A stretch of 64,000 nucleotides of DNA from positions 62,001 through 126,000 of the forward strand of contig DFAM01000009.1 of assembly GCA_002365595.1 (NCBI GenBank). The letters run 5' to 3'. Origin of the DNA: Acinetobacter sp. UBA3106 (GTDB lineage: Bacteria; Pseudomonadota; Gammaproteobacteria; Pseudomonadales; Moraxellaceae). Shown here one piece after another: positions 45,223-54,451 of this stretch. The translations under genes were made by a program, and so were the position numbers. How positions within the stretch are numbered: position 1 is the first letter of the stretch; each line of letters starts with the position of its first letter. Under the pieces are notes generated by a model. It was given only the letters and a program-made list of their open reading frames with translations. It was not told where the DNA came from and did not search any database.

Positions 45223-46689
45223 TCAACCAACACGGTAGTTCGGTGCTTCTTTGGTAATCGTCACATCATGTACGTGTGATTCAGACATACCTGCAGCTGT
45301 GATTTTCACAAATTTCGCATTCTGGCGAAGATCGTCCACAGTTGCAGAACCGGTATAACCCATAGAAGAACGCAAGCCGCCCATCATTTGATGCACGATA
45401 TTGCCCATAGGACCTTTATACGGTACGCGACCTTCAATACCTTCAGGAACTAACTTCTCAGCACCGGCTTTAGAGTCCTGGAAATAACGGTCGGCAGAAC
45501 CTGTTGCACCGGCCATTGCACCCAATGAACCCATACCACGGTAAGCTTTGTAGTAACGACCCTGGAAGAATTCCACTTCGCCCGGTGCTTCTTCAGTACC
45601 AGCCATCAGTGAACCGACCATAATCGTGCTTGCACCTGCACCAATCGCTTTGGCCATATCACCAGAGAAGCGAATACCACCGTCAGCAATTAAAGGAATT
45701 TGCTCTTTCAATGCATTAGCAACGCTATCGATTGCAGAGATTTGCGGCATACCAATACCAGCAACAATACGCGTGGTACAGATCGAACCAGGACCGATAC
45801 CCACTTTAACCGCATCTGCACCTGCATCAAGAAGTGCAAGAGCCGCGTCACCAGTGGCAATGTTACCGCCAATCACCTGAACTTGCGGATAGTTGGCTTT
45901 GACCCAACGTACGCGTTCAATTACCCCAGCAGAGTGACCATGAGCTGTATCGACCACAATGGCATCCACACCCGCTTCAACCAGTGCTTCAACACGGCTT
46001 GGTGTTTCTGCACCGGTACCGACTGCCGCACCAACACGTAGACGACCTAAGTCATCTTTACAGCTGTTTGGATAAAGTTCCGCCTTACGGAAATCAGTGA
46101 CAGTAATCAAACCTTTCAGTTCGTTGTTATCACCCACCACCAGTACTTTTTCAATACGATTTTTTTGCAGCAGCGCCTGGATATTTTCTTTTGATTCGTT
46201 TTCGCGAACAGTCACCAGACGGTCTTGACCTGTCATGATATTGCTAACAGGTTGTTCCAGATTGGTTTCGAAACGTGTATCACGACCTGTCACAATACCC
46301 ACAACCTTGCCATCTTTAACAACCGGCACGCCGCTGATGTTATTGGCTTGAGTGATTGCAATCAGTTCACGAACGGTAGTTTCTGGAGTCACGGTAATCG
46401 GATCTTTCACCATACCGGCTTCAAATTTTTTCACACGGCGTACTTCTGCAGCTTGCGCAGCAATATCCATGTTTTTGTGCAAGATACCAATACCGCCATT
46501 TTGCGCCATTGCAATCGCCATACGGGATTCAGTCACCGTATCCATAGCTGCTGACACAAGAGGAATATTCAGGTTAATGCCACGAGTTAGGCGTGTCTTT
46601 AAGGAGACATCTTTTGGGAGAACAGTTGAGTAGGCAGGGAGTAATAAGACATCATCGAAGGTTAGCGCTTCTTGAACGATGGTCAACAT
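45223..46689 (-). CDS. guaB: IMP dehydrogenase
   Basis: Oxidises IMP to XMP, the committed step of GMP synthesis, with NAD+. 488 residues: the TIM barrel is interrupted by two CBS domains (about 95-200, MVKDPITVTPET and NIMTGQDRLVTV). Catalytic Cys lies in GPGSICTTR near residue 300, with flap YRGMGSLGAM near 380. Length and motifs are standard. It is a single-gene unit with its own promoter. Confidence 0.98.
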   Translation of the reverse strand: MLTIVQEALTFDDVLLLPAYSTVLPKDVSLKTRLTRGINLNIPLVSAAMDTVTESRMAIAMAQNGGIGILHKNMDIAAQAAEVRRVKKFEAGMVKDPITVTPETTVRELIAITQANNISGVPVVKDGKVVGIVTGRDTRFETNLEQPVSNIMTGQDRLVTVRENESKENIQALLQKNRIEKVLVVGDNNELKGLITVTDFRKAELYPNSCKDDLGRLRVGAAVGTGAETPSRVEALVEAGVDAIVVDTAHGHSAGVIERVRWVKANYPQVQVIGGNIATGDAALALLDAGADAVKVGIGPGSICTTRIVAGIGMPQISAIDSVANALKEQIPLIADGGIRFSGDMAKAIGAGASTIMVGSLMAGTEEAPGEVEFFQGRYYKAYRGMGSLGAMAGATGSADRYFQDSKAGAEKLVPEGIEGRVPYKGPMGNIVHQMMGGLRSSMGYTGSATVDDLRQNAKFVKITAAGMSESHVHDVTITKEAPNYRVG

Positions 46690-46718
46690 AACAGTCTCAC
46701 TGGTAATTTCCGTGCGCT

Positions 46719-46747
46719 ATTATAAACAAATCTAGCCCTAAATTTCA
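46719..46747 (-). promoter_or_regulatory. guaB: Putative guaB promoter
   Basis: Minus-strand TATAAT (46724-46719) about 30 nt upstream of the start, with a weak -35 (TGAAAT) 17 nt before it. Confidence 0.5.
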
Positions 46748-46974
46748 TTGCAATTCAAAAATTATTTTTATCTCGGGTAATTGACGCACAAAATGCGAAG
46801 AAAAACTGCCCTCATCCAATGGATCAATCCTCATATCTTAGCTCTATTAACCCTTAAGAATGGCTGGCTGGAATTCCCTCTCTCTGCATCAAACTGCTAA
46901 AACGATGCAGTATCTTCACTGTTATTAAATAACCTATAGAAGATAGATATTGCATTTAAAAAGCTATAAAGAAT
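46748..46974. other. Gene-free spacer between guaB and the YkgJ gene
   Basis: No ORF, repeat or structured RNA was found in this stretch beyond the flanking promoter and terminator. Confidence 0.4.
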
Positions 46975-46998
46975 AAAAAAGCAGAGTCTTCACTCTGC
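46975..46998 (-). terminator. Terminator of the YkgJ-family gene
   Basis: GCAGAGT CTTC ACTCTGC stem followed on the minus strand by six T. Confidence 0.88.
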
Positions 46999-47024
46999 TT
47001 GAACTTAAATCCCGGGCTTACTTG

Positions 47025-47390
47025 TTAAACAACCTGATCAAAATCTGCATCGTTGGTCGACTCGAAAGATTCAAGCGGCACAAAAGGGATCATGTTATGC
47101 GCCCGTCTTGCCTTATTGCATTGCTCATCGGCAATTTGGACTTCTTTACACGAGGAACTGCGTGCCTCATACATGCCGCAGCTCACCTGCTTGCCTATTT
47201 CACCTGTCAGGGCAATACAGCGTGGATTTTTTTGATTGGTTCCCGCCATACACGAATACACTGCTGTTACAGGTTCGGTATAGTGTTCAAGCATGGCAAG
47301 CCCTTCTGCCCAATAAAATGAAACGCGAAAATAGGCGCAGCACGCGCCACAACTTAGACAGGCATCCTGCGTGAGTACTTGAGACAACAT
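47025..47390 (-). CDS. YkgJ-family cysteine-cluster protein
   Basis: 121-residue cytoplasmic protein. The N-terminus has the CxxCxxCC cluster (Cys11, 14, 17, 18 in CLSCGACC), followed by three more cysteines (CMAG, RCIAL, CGMYEARSSSCKE). This is the zinc/iron-chelating pattern of the YkgJ family, whose biochemical role is unsettled. It lies about 97 nt downstream of the MBL gene on the same strand, so they may share a transcript. Confidence 0.85.
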   Translation of the reverse strand: MLSQVLTQDACLSCGACCAYFRVSFYWAEGLAMLEHYTEPVTAVYSCMAGTNQKNPRCIALTGEIGKQVSCGMYEARSSSCKEVQIADEQCNKARRAHNMIPFVPLESFESTNDADFDQVV

Positions 47391-47486
47391 TCTTATAAAT
47401 TCTCGTCATCTAAACTATTTTTAGTGCGAAAATCTTAAAAAATGTTGTTGTTTAACTCAAGCTTTTTTTCATGCATCTGACGGTCA

Positions 47487-48332
47487 TTATTCAGGACAGG
47501 TAAATACGGTTTCATCCATTAAATCGACGCCGCATTCCAAGGTTTCAATCCAGTCCAAGAATTGATTTACCTGTTCTTTTCCAATGAAAGGCGTACCGTG
47601 CTGTGGCACGATCATTTCCACATCCATGCTACGAATCATATTCACCCAAAGACGAATCACCTTATTGGAACACATATAACGTTGATGGAAGCTTTTCATC
47701 TTTGGAATATGCGCGGCAAAATTTTCCAGCGGTTTAGCTGCATCTTCCACCATAGACGCGCCCATATCGCCGGAAAACAGAATTTTGGCAATCGGGTCAT
47801 AAAACTGGAAATTACCGACTGAATGCAGGAAATGTGCCGGAACAGCGACAATGGTTGCATGACCTAATGGAATGACCTGACCATGATCTGGAAGTTCAAT
47901 CAAACGGTCGAGCCAGTTGCCCTTCATCCGGTCGCTCATGAAGGCCGAGTTCAAGTGCGGTAAGAAACGTGCCCAGAGTTTAGACGCCACCACTTTGGCC
48001 TCGGTATAGACCAGCCAGCGCGGCATAGAAGTAATAATGTCAGGGTCTTGATGGGATGCCATGACATAATCAAGGTTGGTCAAGCGGGTATATTTATTCA
48101 GTTCCATGGTGAGTGGAACATAGGTCAAGTCACCCCCTGGATCCAGCACTGCGGCACGTTCATTATCTAGTATTAGAAACTGATTGGCTTGTACCCCTTC
48201 ACCTTTGACCAGACTGGTAAAACTAATACATTTATGCGTGCCATTATCAAACAACACCTGTGATGTCGTGCGGTCAAATGCCATAACCTGTTCCCCAAAA
48301 AAATCGTGATAAAAGTGCATTTTTAATGCCAT
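47487..48332 (-). CDS. MBL-fold protein of the ODP (diiron) type
   Basis: A stand-alone metallo-beta-lactamase fold of 281 residues resembling the ODP (oxygen-binding diiron) domain of flavodiiron proteins, without a flavodoxin domain. Metal ligands by position: His94, Asp96, Asp98 (motif HQDPD where FDPs have HxExD), His167/His170 (AHFLHSVGN), Asp189 (FSGDMG) and His245 (PQHG). It may bind two irons and sense or reduce O2 or NO, or have another hydrolase role. Start uncertain: Met1 or Met5; neither has a good ribosome site. Confidence 0.82.
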   Translation of the reverse strand: MALKMHFYHDFFGEQVMAFDRTTSQVLFDNGTHKCISFTSLVKGEGVQANQFLILDNERAAVLDPGGDLTYVPLTMELNKYTRLTNLDYVMASHQDPDIITSMPRWLVYTEAKVVASKLWARFLPHLNSAFMSDRMKGNWLDRLIELPDHGQVIPLGHATIVAVPAHFLHSVGNFQFYDPIAKILFSGDMGASMVEDAAKPLENFAAHIPKMKSFHQRYMCSNKVIRLWVNMIRSMDVEMIVPQHGTPFIGKEQVNQFLDWIETLECGVDLMDETVFTCPE

Positions 48333-48419
48333 ACAACTTATAGGGTATTGTGTGAATTTACAACCAATATGTATGAAAATATTGTTATATTTATCAGTAA
48401 ATTGTGATTCATTTAAAAT

Positions 48420-48452
48420 AAAAAATCCCGACTAAAATGCCAGGATTTTTTT
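48420..48452 (-). terminator. Terminator of the GDT1-family gene
   Basis: AAAAAATCC/GGATTTTTTT stem around a 15-nt loop; the minus-strand tail is T-rich. Confidence 0.65.
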
Positions 48453-48466
48453 AACACTATTCAAGT

Positions 48467-49042
48467 TTAGAAGAAATAATGTTGTATCAAAGTTGCAACA
48501 CCAATAATCAAGAAGATGCTGGCACCAATTTTATGAATCAGTGGAATTGGCAATTTATCAGCCAGCTTATTCCCCACAAATACCGCCGGTGCATTGGCAA
48601 TCATCATCCCAATGGTGGTCCCTAGCATCACCCAGAACACACTGTCAAAACGTGCAGCCAGAGCAACGGTCGCCACCTGGGTTTTATCGCCTATTTCCGC
48701 CAGGAAGAACAGTACAAAAGTCGCCCCAAACACGCCATATTTTTGCCATTTATTAATATTATCGGTTTCATCTTCAAGCTCGTCTGGAACCAGCATCCAG
48801 AGTGCCATGGCAATAAAGCCAACCGATACAATCCATAGCAACACATCTGGATTGAGGACCGTAGTAATCCACTGACCAAGCACAGCCGATATACCGTGGT
48901 TCAATAAGGTTGCCAGTAAAATGGCAAGTAGAATAGGAACAGGTTTTCTAAAACGGGCAGCCAGTAACAAGGCTAATAACTGAGTTTTATCCCCCATTTC
49001 TGCAAGGGCAACAATAGCGGTTGAAATAAGCAGTTCATACAT
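48467..49042 (-). CDS. TMEM165/GDT1 family Mn2+ (cation) exporter
   Basis: Inner-membrane cation/H+ exchanger. In related bacteria (MneA) it exports Mn2+. The 191 residues make six helices in two repeats, each bearing the family motif ExGDKT: EMGDKT at 15-20 and EIGDKT at 116-121. The gene is preceded by a yybP-ykoY Mn2+ riboswitch, which strongly supports a manganese role. Single-gene unit. Confidence 0.93.
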   Translation of the reverse strand: MYELLISTAIVALAEMGDKTQLLALLLAARFRKPVPILLAILLATLLNHGISAVLGQWITTVLNPDVLLWIVSVGFIAMALWMLVPDELEDETDNINKWQKYGVFGATFVLFFLAEIGDKTQVATVALAARFDSVFWVMLGTTIGMMIANAPAVFVGNKLADKLPIPLIHKIGASIFLIIGVATLIQHYFF

Positions 49043-49055
49043 GTGGTCTTTCTCT

Positions 49056-49096
49056 GGCTAGCAAAATTTGCCGATGACTTATCGCTCCTGCTAGCC
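49056..49096 (-). promoter_or_regulatory. Expression-platform hairpin before the GDT1 gene
   Basis: GGCTAGCA (49056-49063) and TGCTAGCC (49089-49096) form a perfect 8-bp stem between the riboswitch and the start codon. The 3' strand ends about 13 nt before the ATG (49042), so folding could cover the AGAGAAAG ribosome site. Confidence 0.6.
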
Positions 49097-49119
49097 AAAA
49101 ATCTGCAGAGTGATAAATC

Positions 49120-49256
49120 AAAGGTCTTGCCAACAAAAAAAGCTTTGAGAAAAGCTGAATTGGTTCTTTGCTATGATGACCATGTTCTGCGGAACAATTA
49201 TGTTGACCATCACCTTTTTACATTGCGTAAAAAGCGGCTACTCCCCAATGAAGTGG
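49120..49256 (-). ncRNA. yybP-ykoY manganese riboswitch
   Basis: Minus-strand sequence has the class hallmarks in order: GGGGAGTAGC (5' side, 49247-49238), GTCAACATAAT in the middle, and GGCAAGACC (49132-49124) at the 3' side. These match conserved segments of the Mn2+-sensing yybP-ykoY RNA. It lies 80 nt upstream of the GDT1-family gene in the right orientation. Mn2+ binding is expected to raise expression of the exporter. The ORF on the opposite strand here is spurious. Confidence 0.9.
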
Positions 49257-49389
49257 GTTGATTTTAATCGCAAAGCAATTTTTTATCAAATTATTTTAAG
49301 CTCAGCCTTTTAAAACAGCGCATTAAAAAAAATAAAGGCTCATACTTAAAACGCAAGACGACTCAACTTTTTGAATGGTCCGTGCCCAT

Positions 49390-49414
49390 AAAAAAACCCT
49401 GCCGAAGCAGGGTT
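49390..49414 (-). terminator. Terminator of aceEF
   Basis: AAACCCTGC CGAA GCAGGGTTT stem; the minus-strand tail is T-rich. Confidence 0.88.
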
Positions 49415-49440
49415 TATCTTATTCGCACTTTATAAACTGA

Positions 49441-51477
49441 TTAGAGCAATAAGCTACGAATATCAGCTAACAATTTGGTCAGTTTATTGGTAAAGCGGGC
49501 TGCATCTGCACCATTAATCACGCGATGGTCATAAGACAAAGATAGAGGCAACATAAGCTTAGGATCAAAGCCTGTGCCGTTCCAAACCGGTTGCATGGTT
49601 GCAGGTGAAATCCCCAAAATCGCAACTTGAGGCCAGTTTACCAATGGGGTAAATGCTGTACCGCCAATTGAACCCAGGCTGGTAATGGTGAAGTTCGCAC
49701 CTTGCAAGTCTTTCGGTGACAATTTCTTGTCACGTGCTTTCTTGCTCAGTTCACCCAGTTCAACTGCAATTTGCTTGATTGATTTCTGATCTGGATTACG
49801 CAGTACCGGTACTGTCAAACCATCCGGTGTTGCCACGGCAATCCCCATATGGATTTCATTACGCAGCAGTACCGATTTTTGATCATCCGCCAAATGGCCT
49901 GCAAAATAAGGCTCTTCTTTCAACAGATGAGCCACTGCCTTGGCAATGAAAGCCAGAATCGTCAGACTAATACCGTCCTGTTTAAACTTGGCTTTGAGAT
50001 CACCGCGCCAAGCTTCAAGTTCGGTAATATCGGCCAGGTCAAACTGAGTCACCTGTGGAATGTAGTTATTCAACGACAACTGCGGTACAGAAACCTGTTG
50101 CAAGCGTGTCATTGCTTTTTCTTCAACCCCACCAAATGCAGAGAAGTCTGGCAGTTTTGGCAGATCTGCCACCTGAACCGCCGCAGCAGCTACAGGAGCA
50201 GCTTGAGGCGCGGTGAGGCGTGTTTTCACGTAAGCAAAAACATCTTCCTTCATCAAACGCGTATGTGGACCTGATGCTTGCACTTCAGCCAATACCACAC
50301 CCAACTCACGAGCAAGCTTACGTACCGCAGGACCTGCATATACTTTGGCATTGGCAGCATTCTGCTCTTTGCTCAGCTTATCAGCCGATTGGACCGGTGC
50401 CTGTTCTACAGGTGCTGAGGTAGGTGCTGCTGGCGCTGGTTTTGTAGTGGTTTCTGCTTTAACCGCAGGTGCAGATTCAGCTTTAGCCGCCGGAGTTGAA
50501 GCCGCTTTAACTTGACCTGCTGCTTCAATAGTCACCAAGGCAATCCCTTGAGAGACATTCTGGCCCACTTCAACATGAATGGCTTTAATCACCCCTGCTG
50601 ATGGGCTTGGCACTTCAACGGTGGCTTTATCTGACTCAACCACAATAATGCTTTGATCAGCTTCAACCGTGTCGCCGACTTGAACCAGAATTTCCGCTAC
50701 TGCAGCTTTGTCCACACCCAAGTCGGGTACAGCAACTTCGATTTCACCTGCAGGCGCCGCAGCCGCTTGTGGTGCTGACCCGGCTTTGGCTTCAGGTGCA
50801 ACCTGAACAGCTTCTGGCTTTGCAGCTTCAGCTTGAGTGGCAGGTGCTGATCCAGCAGTTTTCACTTTAAGAATCAGCACGCCTTCTTTGACCGAGTCGC
50901 CTTCCTTAATTTCGATAGATTCAACCGTGCCTGAAACCGTGCTCGGCACTTCGACAGTCGCCTTGTCAGATTCCACCACCACGAGGCTTTGATCTACTTC
51001 AATCTGATCACCGACCTGAACCAGAATCTCACCGACCAGTGCTTTTTCTACCCCAATGTCCGGCAGTTTCACCTCGACAATGCTTGAGGTGGCAGCTGCT
51101 TGAGCAGGCTGTTCAACCGCATGAGTCGCCTTTGGCTGATGTGAAGACAATTCCTGCATAATTTCCTGGTCAGGTAAAGAAGTCGGGGTATTTTCCGAAG
51201 TCTTTTGTGAAGCATCTGCTTCTTGGGCTTCAACTACACCTGTTGAACCGTCTTCAGCTTCCAGTTCAATCAGCACTGAACCTTCTGACACCACATCGCC
51301 TGCTGCAACCGTAATACTTTTTACGATTCCTGCTGAAGTGCTGGGCACTTCAACAGAGGCTTTATCCGATTCAAGTAAGACCAGGCTGTCATCAATCTCA
51401 ACACTCTCGCCCACTTTGACCAAAATTTCTGCAACAGTGGCTTGATCAACTCCAATATCAGGTGTTTTGATTTGCAT
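49441..51477 (-). CDS. aceF: Dihydrolipoyl transacetylase E2 of pyruvate dehydrogenase
   Basis: Core subunit of the pyruvate dehydrogenase complex; moves acetyl groups to CoA. Three lipoyl domains (about 1-75, 132-205, 247-320) are joined by Ala/Pro-rich linkers, each with the lipoyl Lys motif SDKA(S/T)VEVPS (first Lys39). A peripheral subunit-binding domain (about 378-415) and the catalytic domain (about 445-678, SYDHRVINGAD with active His) follow. 678 residues. It starts two bases after aceE ends. Confidence 0.97.
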   Translation of the reverse strand: MQIKTPDIGVDQATVAEILVKVGESVEIDDSLVLLESDKASVEVPSTSAGIVKSITVAAGDVVSEGSVLIELEAEDGSTGVVEAQEADASQKTSENTPTSLPDQEIMQELSSHQPKATHAVEQPAQAAATSSIVEVKLPDIGVEKALVGEILVQVGDQIEVDQSLVVVESDKATVEVPSTVSGTVESIEIKEGDSVKEGVLILKVKTAGSAPATQAEAAKPEAVQVAPEAKAGSAPQAAAAPAGEIEVAVPDLGVDKAAVAEILVQVGDTVEADQSIIVVESDKATVEVPSPSAGVIKAIHVEVGQNVSQGIALVTIEAAGQVKAASTPAAKAESAPAVKAETTTKPAPAAPTSAPVEQAPVQSADKLSKEQNAANAKVYAGPAVRKLARELGVVLAEVQASGPHTRLMKEDVFAYVKTRLTAPQAAPVAAAAVQVADLPKLPDFSAFGGVEEKAMTRLQQVSVPQLSLNNYIPQVTQFDLADITELEAWRGDLKAKFKQDGISLTILAFIAKAVAHLLKEEPYFAGHLADDQKSVLLRNEIHMGIAVATPDGLTVPVLRNPDQKSIKQIAVELGELSKKARDKKLSPKDLQGANFTITSLGSIGGTAFTPLVNWPQVAILGISPATMQPVWNGTGFDPKLMLPLSLSYDHRVINGADAARFTNKLTKLLADIRSLLL

Positions 51478-51479
51478 GC

Positions 51480-54194
51480 TTAGTTCTCCTCACCTGATTG
51501 TTCTTTATAGTCGGCAACTGCTTGAACCTCTGGATGTGCTTGAGGTGCCCAAGCGACAGGACGATCAGTATCTAGCTCAAAGCTTGAAATCGCGTCTTTG
51601 ACTAAACGTGCATCCACTTCGCCTTCATCGGCCAGTTTCTTCAAGGTTGCCACGACAATGTGCGCTGCATCTACACCGAAGTAACTACGCAAATTGCCAC
51701 GTGTATCTGAACGACCATAGCCATCAGTACCTAAGGCTACGAATGGACGGTTGTCCGGAAGATAGGCACGAATCTGTTCACTGTATGCACGCATATGATC
51801 GGTTGCAGAAACCACAATACCGTCAGTTTCACGCAATTGTTGAGATACCCAAGATTCCTTCGCTTCTTCGGTCAATGGATGCAGGCGGTTGTATTCTTCA
51901 CATGCCATACCATCACGTGCCAACTCGTTGAAGCTGGTCACGCTCCATACATTCGCGTGAATCTGGTATTCATCACGCAAGATTTTCGCCGCTTTAATCA
52001 CTTCACGAAGAATCACGCCTGAACCCATCAGTTGAACAGTGGCTTTATCATCCTGTTCAAGCAGATACATACCGCGCTTGATGCCTTCTTCCACGCCTTG
52101 TGGCATTTCAGGATGCTCATAATTTTCGTTCATTACCGTCAGATAATAGAACACGCGTTCCTGATTGACATACATGCGTTGCAAGCCATCATGGACGATC
52201 ACCGCAAGTTCATAACCGAAACATGGATCATAAGAGACACAGTTTGGAATGGTGTTGGCAAGGATGTGCGAATGACCGTCCTGATGCTGCAAACCCTCAC
52301 CGTTCAATGTGGTACGGCCTGCAGTTGCACCGAGCAAGAAACCTTGTGCCTGCGCATCACCCGCGGCCCATGCAATGTCACCAATACGCTGGAAACCGAA
52401 CATTGAGTAGTACATGTACATTGGAATCATTGGCAGGTTATTGGTTGAATAACTGGTCGCCAAGGCTGCCCATGCACTCATCGCACCGGCTTCGTTAATC
52501 CCTTCCTGCAACATGTGACCATCTTTAGCTTCACGATAGTTCATCAGCTGTTCTTGGTCTTCAGGAGTATATTTCTGGCCATGTGCAGCATAAATACCCA
52601 ACTGACGGAACATGCCTTCTAAACCAAAGGTACGTGCTTCATCCGGTACGATCGGAACCACGCGGTCTTTAATTGCTTTTTCTTTCAGCAACGCTGAAAT
52701 TAAGCGGACCATGACCATAGTAGTCGATTGTTGTTTGCCATTTGAGCCTTTTAATACAGCATCAAACACTGAAAGTTCTGGAATTGCCAAAACTTCACTT
52801 TCTTTACGACGTGCAGGCAGATAACCACCCAATGCTTCACGACGCGCCTTCATGTATTTAATTTCAGGCGAGTTTTCACTTGGACGGTAGAATGGCACTT
52901 CCTCAAGCTGCTCATCGGTAAATGGCAGGTTGAAACGGTTACGTACATACTTGAGTGATTCAAGCTGCATTTTCTTGATTTGGTGGGTTTTATTCACCGC
53001 TTCAATTTCTTCAGACAGACCATAACCTTTAACTGTTTTCGCTAAAATTACGGTTGGCTGACCTGTCGATTTCATCGCTTCAGCATAGGCAGCATAAACT
53101 TTGTATGGATCGTGACCACCGCGGTTCAGATTATCAATATCTTCATCGCTTAAACCTTTAACAAGTTCTTCAGCTTCTGGGTATTTACCAAAAAAGTGTG
53201 CACGCGTATATGCACCGCCTTTTACTTGGTAACGTTGATAATCACCATCCACCGCTTCTTCCATCACGGCTTTTAATGCGCCTGATTCATCTTTGGCCAG
53301 TAATGGATCCCAATGACGACCCCATACGACTTTAATCACGCGCCAGCCGGCACCACGGAATAAAGATTCAAGTTCCTGAATGATTTTACCGTTACCACGT
53401 ACCGGACCATCCAGACGTTGTAAGTTACAGTTCACCACCCATATCAGGTTATCCAGCTTTTCACGGCCAGCAAGTGAAATCGCACCTGTACTTTCTGGCT
53501 CATCCATCTCACCATCGCCGAGGTAAGCCCAGACTTTACGGTCTTCTTCTTTAATCAGGCTGCGGTTCATCAGGTATTTTTGAATATGCGCCTGATAAAT
53601 CGACATGATCGGACCCAGACCCATCGATACGGTCGGGAATTGCCAATAATCCGGCATCAAGTACGGATGCGGGTAACTTGGCAAACCATTACCACCTACT
53701 TCACGGCGGAAATTATTCAGTTGCTCTTCAGTCAAACGACCTTCCAGGAATGAACGTGCATAAATACCAGGGGCACAATGTCCTTGGTAATAAATCATGT
53801 CGCCACCAAAGTGATCGCTATTAGCACGGAAGAAGTGGTTAAAACCAACATCATATAGGGTTGCAGAAGATGCAAAACTTGCCAAGTGGCCACCCAGATC
53901 GTCACCGGTTTTATTGGCACGTAATACCATCGCCAAAGCATTCCAGCGAATCAGTGCACGGATACGGCGTTCCATATCTTGGTCACCTGGCATCGCCGGT
54001 GTTTCATCCACTGAAATGGTATTGAGATAAGGAGTATTTAAACGCTGAATAGGAACATGCTTGGCAATCGCGCGCTGATAGAGCTTTTCTAATAAAAAGG
54101 CAGCTCGCTCCGTACCCATGTGCTGCAAAACCGAGTCAAACGCGTCTTGCCATTCTTGGGTTTCTTGCGCATCGGTATCACCATAAAACGCCAT
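51480..54194 (-). CDS. aceE: Pyruvate dehydrogenase E1, homodimeric type
   Basis: Thiamine-diphosphate decarboxylase that transfers acetyl to the lipoyl groups of AceF. The 904 residues match the alpha2-type E1 of gamma-proteobacteria. The ThDP/Mg motif is GDGEMDEPES...NLIWVVNCN (about 227-260); the N-terminal ERRIRALIRWNALAM segment is family-typical. First gene of aceEF; AGGTG lies 6 nt before its ATG. The E3 gene is not here. Confidence 0.98.
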   Translation of the reverse strand: MAFYGDTDAQETQEWQDAFDSVLQHMGTERAAFLLEKLYQRAIAKHVPIQRLNTPYLNTISVDETPAMPGDQDMERRIRALIRWNALAMVLRANKTGDDLGGHLASFASSATLYDVGFNHFFRANSDHFGGDMIYYQGHCAPGIYARSFLEGRLTEEQLNNFRREVGGNGLPSYPHPYLMPDYWQFPTVSMGLGPIMSIYQAHIQKYLMNRSLIKEEDRKVWAYLGDGEMDEPESTGAISLAGREKLDNLIWVVNCNLQRLDGPVRGNGKIIQELESLFRGAGWRVIKVVWGRHWDPLLAKDESGALKAVMEEAVDGDYQRYQVKGGAYTRAHFFGKYPEAEELVKGLSDEDIDNLNRGGHDPYKVYAAYAEAMKSTGQPTVILAKTVKGYGLSEEIEAVNKTHQIKKMQLESLKYVRNRFNLPFTDEQLEEVPFYRPSENSPEIKYMKARREALGGYLPARRKESEVLAIPELSVFDAVLKGSNGKQQSTTMVMVRLISALLKEKAIKDRVVPIVPDEARTFGLEGMFRQLGIYAAHGQKYTPEDQEQLMNYREAKDGHMLQEGINEAGAMSAWAALATSYSTNNLPMIPMYMYYSMFGFQRIGDIAWAAGDAQAQGFLLGATAGRTTLNGEGLQHQDGHSHILANTIPNCVSYDPCFGYELAVIVHDGLQRMYVNQERVFYYLTVMNENYEHPEMPQGVEEGIKRGMYLLEQDDKATVQLMGSGVILREVIKAAKILRDEYQIHANVWSVTSFNELARDGMACEEYNRLHPLTEEAKESWVSQQLRETDGIVVSATDHMRAYSEQIRAYLPDNRPFVALGTDGYGRSDTRGNLRSYFGVDAAHIVVATLKKLADEGEVDARLVKDAISSFELDTDRPVAWAPQAHPEVQAVADYKEQSGEEN

Positions 54195-54335
54195 ATTTCA
54201 CCTATTCCTTGAGCTTATTTATAGTCTCTATATGTACCATACTTTAGGAGCCATCAGTTATTGCTACAGCTGAATACGGAATACCACTATTATTTAGATA
54301 ATAAATACTCGTTGACTAATACTTACACAATAAAA

Positions 54336-54366
54336 CAAAAAACCGCCAATAAAGGCGGTTTTTTAT
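54336..54366 (-). terminator. Terminator of the M23 peptidase gene
   Basis: AAAACCGCC AATAAA GGCGGTTTT stem with flanking A/T runs. Confidence 0.85.
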
Positions 54367-54451
54367 ACAATAAGTATTCTGGGGAATGATAGTATTATAT
54401 GTGAAATCTATAAAGATATAGGTTTCCATTCTTTAACGAAATCAACACAGA

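Noticed and set aside
45626..46633. Several plus-strand ORFs across guaB
   Set aside because: They are shadows of guaB in other frames; no ribosome sites and no protein-like composition.
49043..49261. 72-codon ORF on the plus strand
   Set aside because: It is the complement of the manganese riboswitch and its expression platform; codon content is not protein-like.
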